Assembly: GCA_001701075.1 (NCBI GenBank) | Contig: DAAK01000201.1 | Location: 1 to 5,273, forward strand | From: Bacteroidales bacterium GP3 | GTDB lineage: Bacteria > Bacteroidota > Bacteroidia > Bacteroidales > Muribaculaceae | DNA: 5,273 bases | Direction of reading: 5' to 3' | Part shown: positions 1 through 5,273 of the stretch, one piece after another | Numbering within the stretch: position 1 is the first letter of the stretch | Layout: every line of letters starts with the position of its first letter | Notes under the pieces: model-generated | What the model saw: the letters and a program-made list of their open reading frames with translations, nothing else | Database searches by the model: none | Told to the model about the DNA's origin: nothing | Made by a program: the position numbers and the translations under genes

Positions 1-1328
1 TTGGCTTTCTCAGCGATGGTCAGGACAGATGGAGACATCACGTCGGGAGAGGATACCAAATAAGTTTGACCGGCCAAAGCATTCGCAAAGTCTGTGAGAG
101 CCATGGTCTTCTTCTCCAATGTCAGGGCCTGGGAATTGGAACCGATGACATCAAATGTCACACCTTCAGCTGACTTCGAAGTGTAAGATATGTAATAGAC
201 AGCAGCCTGCGCACCTGAAATCTTAATGCTGATGCAGGGAGTGAGATTTCCGTCGTAGACACTATGACCGAAAGTCACACTTTCGAGCGATCTTTTAGGA
301 TATGCCTCCTTAATTCCAGCTTCAAGAGAGCCTAACTTATCAGAAATGGACCCTCCACAGTTTTCAAGGTCGACACTCCAGCTATAATTCATAGTCTCAT
401 TGAGGAAGACATCAAGAGCATAGGGACCTACGATCTTGTCACCTTCGGAAGAAACGAGAGAACCATCTTCAGCAAATGTAAAGCTATTCAGTGTCAATGG
501 TTCGAGAGTGCTGCCTTCGGCTCTTGGGACAACGAGAGGATTCATAAAACGGAAACCCTCAAGAGTAAAGATACCATTTCCAGACTTGGTCTGAGTGACA
601 GCATCACCGAGTTTTGGATAGACAGATGGGATACCTGTCTCAAGGTCGGACATCACAAATTCCTCACCATCTGCAGCCACCAGATTGACATATCCGAAAT
701 AAGGAGAGACGAAGTCGGATACATGCACAGACCTGTCAAGAAAATCGGCTATGTCCACATTCGCATCAAGGCGATGGAGATAGATGTCAAGGAGTCGTTT
801 TTTCCCGAGAAGGCGGACAGTGTTGCCATCTTCGGAGACTTCCATAACCTGGAATTCGTAGTCACCTTCATGACCATATCCAGTCTCGTTGATATCTCCA
901 AAGTCGCCTGTCGGAGCGTCAGGACCAACGATGTCGGCAGGGTCTGAGAAGATATGGAAGAGATTATTGTAGGAATTAAATGAGAGAACAGGGCCGTTGT
1001 CTGCTATCATTTTCCAGAGGGAGGTTTCCTGACTGAATATGCCACCAATCCACTTATGGTTGGCAGAGATGGTAACAGAGCCGTTTTTGTCAAACTTCAT
1101 GACAAAGACGTAGCCGGGCTCCTCAGAATTGGAGAAATACTCCATCGACCAAAGGCCACCATTGGAGGTAAGCACTTCGGCATATTCCTTCTTATACTGC
1201 TCGAGACGCACTGCTGCTGAATCCTCGAAGATATCGTTGTTATCGTTCGAGCAGGCTGTCAGGGAAAGGGCAGCGAGGGAGGCTAAATATATAGTTTTCG
1301 TCGTTTTCATCGTTTTCATCGTTTTCAT
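1..1328 (-). CDS. DUF4302-family lipoprotein, C-terminus cut by the left edge
   Basis: The frame is open from ATG at 1328 to the left edge without a stop: 442 codons, the last complete one ending at position 3. The N-terminus is a lipoprotein signal peptide with a basic stretch of repeated Met-Lys-Thr, a hydrophobic core and lipobox L-T-A-C with the lipidated cysteine at residue 26, followed by S-N-D-N-N-D. The mature part resembles DUF4302 proteins as I remember them: a W-S-M-E-Y-F segment near 60-64, YVFVMKFDKNGSVTISA at 73-89, SLWKMIADNGPVLSFNSYN at 103-121, then a FHIFSDP stretch and EGDYEFQVMEV at 154-164. The biochemical role of this family is unknown to me; it recurs beside SusC/SusD pairs, so a surface accessory role in substrate capture is inferred. 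Family members are roughly this long, so little is probably missing. It starts only 8 bp after the stop of the metallohydrolase gene, implying co-transcription and perhaps coupled translation. Three in-frame ATGs (1328, 1319, 1310) are possible starts; the furthest upstream is annotated. Confidence 0.88.
   Translation of the reverse strand, partial: MKTMKTMKTTKTIYLASLAALSLTACSNDNNDIFEDSAAVRLEQYKKEYAEVLTSNGGLWSMEYFSNSEEPGYVFVMKFDKNGSVTISANHKWIGGIFSQETSLWKMIADNGPVLSFNSYNNLFHIFSDPADIVGPDAPTGDFGDINETGYGHEGDYEFQVMEVSEDGNTVRLLGKKRLLDIYLHRLDANVDIADFLDRSVHVSDFVSPYFGYVNLVAADGEEFVMSDLETGIPSVYPKLGDAVTQTKSGNGIFTLEGFRFMNPLVVPRAEGSTLEPLTLNSFTFAEDGSLVSSEGDKIVGPYALDVFLNETMNYSWSVDLENCGGSISDKLGSLEAGIKEAYPKRSLESVTFGHSVYDGNLTPCISIKISGAQAAVYYISYTSKSAEGVTFDVIGSNSQALTLEKKTMALTDFANALAGQTYLVSSPDVMSPSVLTIAEKA
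1293..1328 (-). repeat. 9-bp tandem repeat carrying three in-frame start codons
   Basis: On the coding strand, ATGAAAACG occurs three times exactly (1328-1320, 1319-1311, 1310-1302), followed by a degenerate fourth copy ACGAAAACT (1301-1293). Because the unit is nine bases, each copy encodes Met-Lys-Thr and each perfect copy offers an ATG in the same frame. The array therefore overlaps both the initiation site and the basic n-region of the signal peptide of the DUF4302 lipoprotein. Gain or loss of a unit would keep the reading frame and change only the number of starts and the length and charge of the n-region. The sequence just upstream on the coding strand is TAATAATTTTG, which contains the previous gene's stop and no Shine-Dalgarno motif. 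Confidence 0.9.
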
Positions 1329-1336
1329 CAAAATTA

Positions 1337-2503
1337 TTATTGGATGGATTCGACTTCGTTGCGGAGGGCGTTGATGTCGAAGTCTTTCTGACGACGCTGA
1401 ACGATTTCGCGGAGGTCGTCGAAAGAAATCTTCCACTGGTCGGTAAACCAGTTGCGGGCAATGGCTTGCTTCTGCTTGATGACATCGTAACCATCAATCT
1501 TATCCTTATCCTCAACCGGGAAAATCTCATATTTCTCCCTTACCTTATCGAGATAAGCCTCAACTTGCTCTACGGTAGTGAGGTATTCGCCGTTCATGCC
1601 GACCATACCCATGCGGTAGTTCTTATAAGCTTTTTCCTGAGAGTAGAAGAAATAGTGTTTTGTCTCCACATTTGAGGGATCATCATAATAATAGTAGCAG
1701 TAGTAGTCGGCATCCTCATCCTCGAGTTCACCCTCAGCCTTGTCGGAGCCAGTGGTCCAACCTTGCTTCGCCATCCAGAGGATAAGATCCATCTGCTCAG
1801 AAGTGCGGGTCAAGTAGTTTGCAATAGTCTCAGCAAAGTCCTCGCGAGCCTGAGAGGAAGCATAGGGAGTGATGAATCCGAGAGAAGCCACATAGCCTGG
1901 CTGCTTTGACTGCCAGGAGCTATCGTCGTAGCGACCGGTGGAGAGAAGATTGAAATCGGTCGGGTAAGACTTAGTCTGGTGAAGGATGTGACCAAACTCG
2001 TGGTGCATCGTACGGAAATAATACTCATTGAGCATATTGATGTCTTCGAGATCCATCTCATTCACCTTGAAAAGAGTCACCTTAAGGCCACCTTCAGCCA
2101 GACCGAGGGTCTCAGTACCGGAGTTAGGGTTGTAAGCAGGGGAGCCTACAAGGTGAAGGATACGGGGGCCGTAGCTCTTGATGAAGTCCTCCCCTGTCAG
2201 TTCCTTGTAGGAATCATACCAAAGATACTTAGTAAGGAGCGCGAGATCGCGTGCATTCTCATAAGTAGCAGGCACGAGATTGTAGGCCATATCGGCCTCT
2301 ACATCTTCCATGAGATATTTAAAATCTACATTGTAGATGTCGCGGAAATTCTTATTCAGCCACTTATCGAACTTATAAGTATAAGAAGTGGGATCCGGTT
2401 CGTCGCTAACCTCCGGGAAGATGGATGGGCCGAGCTTTTCCTCAGAGCAAGCACTGAGGAGAAGAGCGGCGAAAGCCAGTGATATATACTTTTTCAATTT
2501 CAT
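1337..2503 (-). CDS. SusCD-associated zinc metallohydrolase lipoprotein (HExxH)
   Basis: This complete 388-residue protein begins with a signal peptide (Lys-rich start, hydrophobic 8-16) and lipobox L-S-A-C, with the lipidated cysteine at residue 19. The following S-E-E resembles the acidic surface-export signal described for Bacteroidota lipoproteins, so a cell-surface location is inferred. The core holds HEFGHILHQ at 168-176: H168 and H172 are the expected zinc ligands and E169 the catalytic base. EDFAE at 221-225 is a candidate region for a third ligand (E225 favoured, H175 possible). This matches what I recall of the family named substrate import-associated zinc metallohydrolase lipoprotein, which occurs with SusC/SusD; proteolysis is likely but unproven. 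Between about 250 and 340 lies a stretch that looks like an insertion, with an acidic, Tyr-rich patch at 259-275. The C-terminal helices from 339 resume a family-like pattern. It follows susD by 73 bp and ends in TAATAA, 8 bp before the next ATG. The start at 2503 gives a normal signal peptide. Confidence 0.9.
   Translation of the reverse strand: MKLKKYISLAFAALLLSACSEEKLGPSIFPEVSDEPDPTSYTYKFDKWLNKNFRDIYNVDFKYLMEDVEADMAYNLVPATYENARDLALLTKYLWYDSYKELTGEDFIKSYGPRILHLVGSPAYNPNSGTETLGLAEGGLKVTLFKVNEMDLEDINMLNEYYFRTMHHEFGHILHQTKSYPTDFNLLSTGRYDDSSWQSKQPGYVASLGFITPYASSQAREDFAETIANYLTRTSEQMDLILWMAKQGWTTGSDKAEGELEDEDADYYCYYYYDDPSNVETKHYFFYSQEKAYKNYRMGMVGMNGEYLTTVEQVEAYLDKVREKYEIFPVEDKDKIDGYDVIKQKQAIARNWFTDQWKISFDDLREIVQRRQKDFDINALRNEVESIQ
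1679..1723 (-). repeat. Triplet-rich low-complexity segment in the metallohydrolase gene
   Basis: This part of the coding sequence consists of runs of related triplets (GAG/GAT, then TAC/TAT, then GAT) and encodes residues 261-275, reading E-D-E-D-A-D-Y-Y-C-Y-Y-Y-Y-D-D. Such a composition suggests local triplet expansion inside a surface-exposed loop. The only cysteine of the mature protein other than the lipidated one (C269) lies inside it. It is not a perfect repeat, so expansion is an inference. Confidence 0.55.
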
Positions 2504-2527
2504 AGTTGTATGAGTCTATTTGAGTTA

Positions 2528-2557
2528 TTGACAAAATGACATAATGTCAAGTTGACA
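2528..2557. promoter_or_regulatory. Cluster of TTGAC/GTCAA half-sites with overlapping palindromes
   Basis: In the 73-bp spacer between the susD-like and metallohydrolase genes, four copies of a TGAC core occur within 30 bp: TTGACA (2528-2533), TGACAT (2537-2542), its inverse ATGTCAA (2544-2550) and TTGACA (2552-2557). They form two perfect palindromes that share a half-site: TGACAT-A-ATGTCA (2537-2549) and GTCAA-G-TTGAC (2546-2556). The outer copies are part of an 8-bp direct repeat, TTTGTCAA on the coding strand, spaced 24 bp apart start to start. As RNA it could form only short A/U-rich stems and lacks a GC-rich stem with a U-tract, so an intrinsic terminator is unlikely. A protein-binding site or a transcript-processing site is possible; no specific regulator can be named. 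Confidence 0.45.
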
Positions 2558-2576
2558 AATTGAATATATCGGATGA

Positions 2577-4301
2577 TTAATTGCCGACGAAAACCAGAGC
2601 ATCGGAAGATGGGAGCTTATTGGCCTCATCGTCGGGTCGGGGGTTGCGTTGCATACCGGCAGCGATGATTTCGGCCGGAATCTGGACAGCCTTGCGCTCG
2701 TCGAAGATGCCGAGGTGGTCCACTTCATCCTTACCTATCTTACGGTCGTATTCAAGACCAAGACGCTTGATATCAAACCAACGGAGACCGGTATGTATCA
2801 TCTCGATGCGACGGAAGTGCTGAATACACTGCAGCATCGCAATCTCCTCGGGAGAACCGATCGACCACTTAGATGGACAAATCATATCGACATTGATGGT
2901 CTTAGCAATGCCATAACCCGGATTAGAGTCATAATAGAACTCGCGGATATTCTCAATCGACAGATCGCGGAACATATCTTCCATACCTTCGGCGGAAGGA
3001 CACTCGCGGCGAGACTTTTCCCAAATGTCGAGATCAGCTAGAGCACCATTGATGTCACCGAGGAAAAGCTTAGCCTCTGCGCGGGTGAGAAGCACTTCCT
3101 CTCCAGTGAACTCAGAACGAGTGACGTGGGTATAACCGATGCCGGCAATCTTGTCGGTGTATTCGAATTGCTCGGAAACATTTCCGGCAAAATAATAGCC
3201 ATATTCGGATTTACCATTAGTTCCACAAGAACCGTTGAAGCAAGGATGCATCACGAAAGTGCCACCCTTACCATTAGTCTGACGCCACTGGAAACGGCTC
3301 CAAGATGGAGAAGAACCGTGGATAGTGGAGTTAAGGGCATCCCTGATGACAGCGAAACGAAGACCACCCACATAGTGACGCCAAGCCTGCGAATAGGTGG
3401 CTATCAACATAAGATTGCGAGGTTTGTCGCTACCCTGAGCAAACTTGCCGAAATCTGAGATATAATAGAAATTAGCAAGATTGCTGAAAATTGTGCTCAT
3501 ATAAGTACTTGGATCCACGTCAGCACCACCGAAAGCAGCATTGCAATGCTCAAGACACTTGTCGTATTCACGAGTGTAGAGATAGAAGCGAGCGGCATAT
3601 GCATCAGCAGCAGCCTTGTTGAAGTGATATTTCGGAATCTCATAGATGCCATTATCGATCAATGGAAGAGCTGCTTCAAGATCGGCGCGGATATTATCGT
3701 AAGTTTCCTTAAGAGTACCACGGAGATAATTGGGCTTCACGGTAGTCTCAGGCTTCTTGATGTAAGGGATACCAAGAAGAGTCTCGTTGGTGGCATCGCC
3801 ACGGAAAGGATGGCAGAAGACCTGAGCCAAGATGAAGTGGCAATAGCTGCGAATCATCAGCGCCTCACCTTTGACAGCGCGTTGCTGGGAATCGAGGGGA
3901 CCTTCACTCTCCCACTTCTCAAGAACCTGAAGGACGGCGTTAGCACCTGCGATAGCATTATAGTTGCTTTCCCAAATGCTGGATGGAGAGTCGCCGGAGG
4001 TATTGCTCACGCAGATTTGCCAACGGAACATTTCCTCGTCGCCACGGTTGTAAGGGCCAAGGTTGTATCGAAGTCCATCCTCGTCAGGGGCATTGTTGTC
4101 TTCAATATTGTCAGACATGATCTCGCAAGGCCATCCGTAGTTGTTTTGCGGATAGGAAGACACGAGCAGCATGCGTAGTTTCTCAGTGGTGTCGAGTTCC
4201 ACGCGGGAATCTGTCGGGGTGTTAAGGAAATCACTTCCGCAGGAAGAGAGACCAAGAGCTGCACCCAGAGCCAGAGAATATATGAATTTATTTGCTTTCA
4301 T
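2577..4301 (-). CDS. SusD/RagB-family nutrient-binding outer-membrane lipoprotein
   Basis: This complete 574-residue protein is of normal length for the family. The signal peptide ends in lipobox L-S-S-C with the lipidated cysteine at residue 21, followed by the typical SusD opening G-S-D-F-L-N-T-P-T-D-S. Helical, TPR-like SusD segments are recognisable at 143-160 (KGEALMIRSYCHF), 226-242 (HFNKAAADAYAARFYLY) and 404-416 (LLTRAEAKLFLGD). The C-terminal SusD signature is at 495-515, with R-R-I-E and G-L-R-W-F-D-I-K-R, followed by an I-P-A-E-I segment and N-P-R-P at 553-556. SusD proteins sit on the cell surface as a lid over the SusC barrel and bind the ligand before import; the ligand cannot be read from the sequence. 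It starts 42 bp after the susC stop, in the invariant susC-susD order. Eleven cysteines in the mature chain besides the lipidated one, including C354 and C359 in one loop, are unusually many. The start at 4301 directly follows the 7-bp repeat array and no other start gives a signal peptide. Confidence 0.96.
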   Translation of the reverse strand: MKANKFIYSLALGAALGLSSCGSDFLNTPTDSRVELDTTEKLRMLLVSSYPQNNYGWPCEIMSDNIEDNNAPDEDGLRYNLGPYNRGDEEMFRWQICVSNTSGDSPSSIWESNYNAIAGANAVLQVLEKWESEGPLDSQQRAVKGEALMIRSYCHFILAQVFCHPFRGDATNETLLGIPYIKKPETTVKPNYLRGTLKETYDNIRADLEAALPLIDNGIYEIPKYHFNKAAADAYAARFYLYTREYDKCLEHCNAAFGGADVDPSTYMSTIFSNLANFYYISDFGKFAQGSDKPRNLMLIATYSQAWRHYVGGLRFAVIRDALNSTIHGSSPSWSRFQWRQTNGKGGTFVMHPCFNGSCGTNGKSEYGYYFAGNVSEQFEYTDKIAGIGYTHVTRSEFTGEEVLLTRAEAKLFLGDINGALADLDIWEKSRRECPSAEGMEDMFRDLSIENIREFYYDSNPGYGIAKTINVDMICPSKWSIGSPEEIAMLQCIQHFRRIEMIHTGLRWFDIKRLGLEYDRKIGKDEVDHLGIFDERKAVQIPAEIIAAGMQRNPRPDDEANKLPSSDALVFVGN

Positions 4302-4302
4302 T

Positions 4303-4342
4303 GTTTCAGTTTTCAGTTGTCAGTTTTCAGCTTTCAGTTTTC
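4303..4342. repeat. 7-bp tandem array filling the susC-susD spacer
   Basis: On the plus strand the spacer reads as consecutive heptamers: GTTTCAG (4303), TTTTCAG (4310), TTGTCAG (4317), TTTTCAG (4324), CTTTCAG (4331) and a partial TTTTC (4338-4342). On the coding strand this is a CTGAAAA-type array that begins just after the susC stop codon at 4344 and ends two bases before the susD ATG. The region supplies the A-rich leader from which SusD translation must start, as no Shine-Dalgarno sequence is present. Copies differ by single bases, so the array is old enough to have drifted or is a degenerate copy of a dispersed repeat. Confidence 0.85.
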
Positions 4343-4343
4343 T

Positions 4344-5273
4344 TTAGAAACCTACGCGGACGGTGAAAGTGAATTGCTTGGGATTAGGAGAAGCCACACC
4401 ACCAGTATTGAAGAACTCAGGATCCTGACCATTGAGCTTCTTGTCGGAATAGATCAAGAACGGATTGGTAGCGGCAAACTTCAGAGAAGCCGAGCTGATG
4501 CGCAGAGCATTATTCCAAGACTCGGGGAACTCATATTGAAGAGAAATTTCCTTCATGCGAATGAAATCACCCTTTGCGATACGCTCCGTAGAGTAGTTGT
4601 AGGCGTTGTAGGCAAACGACAGGTAGTTGTCGTTGTAGTACTGACGGCGTGAAGCAATAGCAGGCACGTTAGTGAATTTCTCGTCGCCGGAAGCCACCCA
4701 ACGGTTGATGAAATCCTTAGGCATTGCGGTAAGGTCGGAATAAGCTGCCGCGAAAACCGGGTCGAGACGTATCTTATTGCCAAACGCATAAGTCATGAAG
4801 ACATTCAAGCTCCAGTTCTTATAGTTGAATGTATTACCGAAACCACCGGTGAAAGGAGGATCCACGGGACCTTCATATACAAGGTGGTCGAGTTTTTCCC
4901 ATTCCTGGAAATTGATGTCGGAAGTAGTCACCTCGCCATTCTCATTGATGAACTGCGGAATACCGTCTTCAGTGAGGCCTACGAAAGGAATCGAGAAGAT
5001 GGCACGTACCGGGTAACCCTGAACTGCGAAACCGGTGCCCTGCACGAGGTCGATCACCTGAGAGCGAGAAGTCAGCTCGGTAATCTTATTCTTCGCATAG
5101 GAGAATGTGAAGTCAGTGGTCCAGGTGAAGTCGTTGGTGACGATATTACGGGTAGAGAGTGTGAACTCCACACCATGAGATTCCATCGATGCCACATTAG
5201 CATACTTCAGGATCTCACCGCCGACACCCTGAGTGTAGATACGGCCGATAAGGTCGAAGTTGTTACGCTTATA
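4344..5273 (-). CDS. SusC/RagA-family TonB-dependent transporter, C-terminal 309 residues
   Basis: The frame is open from the right edge to TAA at 4344, so this is the 3' end of a gene starting outside the window. SusC proteins are usually about 1000 residues, so roughly two thirds are missing, including the plug domain and TonB box. The visible part matches the SusC barrel C-terminus: Y-K-R-N-N-F-D-L-I-G at the edge, then ANVASMESHGVEFTLSTRN, where the outer strands begin. Next come EGPVDPPFTGGFGNTFNYKN, an RWVASGDEKF segment, and YSTERIAKGDFIRMKEISLQY near the end. The chain finishes with F-T-F-T-V-R-V-G-F, an aromatic terminal residue as required for insertion by the BAM complex. The protein imports a ligand across the outer membrane using TonB energy, in complex with the adjacent SusD. 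An apparent GTG or ATG start near 5195 or 5186 is only internal, because the same frame and homology continue upstream. No cysteine is present in the visible part. Confidence 0.96.
   Translation of the reverse strand, partial: YKRNNFDLIGRIYTQGVGGEILKYANVASMESHGVEFTLSTRNIVTNDFTWTTDFTFSYAKNKITELTSRSQVIDLVQGTGFAVQGYPVRAIFSIPFVGLTEDGIPQFINENGEVTTSDINFQEWEKLDHLVYEGPVDPPFTGGFGNTFNYKNWSLNVFMTYAFGNKIRLDPVFAAAYSDLTAMPKDFINRWVASGDEKFTNVPAIASRRQYYNDNYLSFAYNAYNYSTERIAKGDFIRMKEISLQYEFPESWNNALRISSASLKFAATNPFLIYSDKKLNGQDPEFFNTGGVASPNPKQFTFTVRVGF

Noticed and set aside
723..947. Plus-strand 74-codon frame within the DUF4302 gene
   Set aside because: A shadow of the minus-strand coding frame, without a signal, domain or plausible leader region.
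1240..1530. Minus-strand frame encoding a (D-E-N)n run across the metallohydrolase/DUF4302 junction
   Set aside because: The D-E-N run is only the 9-bp start-codon repeat read in another frame; the frame overlaps two real genes and has no support of its own.
1979..2482. Plus-strand open frame of 167 codons opposite the metallohydrolase gene
   Set aside because: Antisense to a complete lipoprotein gene with signal peptide and catalytic motif; the hypothetical protein has no family features.
2528..2560. Internal Bacteroides-type promoter (-33 TTTG, -7 TAnnTTTG) in the susD-metallohydrolase spacer
   Set aside because: On the coding strand a TTTG (2559-2556) precedes TCATTTTG (2539-2532), but the -7 element has C instead of A at its second base and the 16-bp spacing looks short for the consensus; too weak to call.
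2504..2576. Intrinsic terminator after the susD-like gene
   Set aside because: Only short A/U-rich stems are possible and no U-tract follows a stable stem; the next gene is in the same direction and clearly associated.
3546..4178. Plus-strand open frame of 210 codons opposite the susD-like gene
   Set aside because: It lies entirely antisense to a strongly supported SusD gene, has no recognisable domain or signal, and its openness follows from the codon use of the real gene.
5184..5195. Possible internal start (GTG at 5195 or ATG at 5186) for a short outer-membrane protein
   Set aside because: The same frame continues to the right edge with SusC-like sequence, and no signal peptide follows these codons, so this is the interior of a larger gene.

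Overview
The window carries four consecutive genes, all on the minus strand, so transcription runs from right (high coordinates) to left. It is a Bacteroidota nutrient-uptake locus of the SusC/SusD type. The evidence is a TonB-dependent porin tail ending in an aromatic beta-barrel terminus, a SusD-like lipoprotein directly behind it, and two further lipoproteins with clear lipoboxes. There are no Shine-Dalgarno sequences; the leader regions before the start codons are A/T-rich, as is usual in this phylum. A gut-type member of the Bacteroidales is the best guess; family or genus cannot be resolved from this sequence.

Layout in order of transcription: (1) 5273-4344, the last 309 residues of a SusC-family TonB-dependent outer-membrane transporter, with its 5' end beyond the right edge; (2) 4301-2577, a complete 574-residue SusD/RagB-family surface lipoprotein; (3) 2503-1337, a complete 388-residue lipoprotein with an HEFGH zinc-metallohydrolase motif, of the kind found next to SusC/SusD pairs; (4) 1328-1, a DUF4302-family lipoprotein (442 residues visible), with its 3' end beyond the left edge. 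The junctions are 42, 73 and 8 bp, with no convincing terminator or promoter, so the four genes are very probably one operon whose promoter lies upstream of susC, outside the window.

Working model (inference): SusD caps the SusC barrel and captures the ligand. The metallohydrolase lipoprotein, probably also on the cell surface, trims or releases the substrate, and the DUF4302 lipoprotein is an accessory binding or processing component. No glycan-active enzyme is visible. Together with the HExxH protein, this leaves a peptide or protein-derived substrate as plausible as a glycan.

The most unusual non-coding signals are at the gene junctions, and each has its own short-repeat architecture. A 7-bp tandem array fills the susC-susD spacer. 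A cluster of alternating TTGAC/GTCAA half-sites, including two overlapping palindromes, lies in the susD-metallohydrolase spacer. A 9-bp tandem repeat at the start of the DUF4302 gene provides three in-frame ATG codons in a row. There is no RNA gene, CRISPR array, insertion sequence or gene-free stretch longer than 300 bp.
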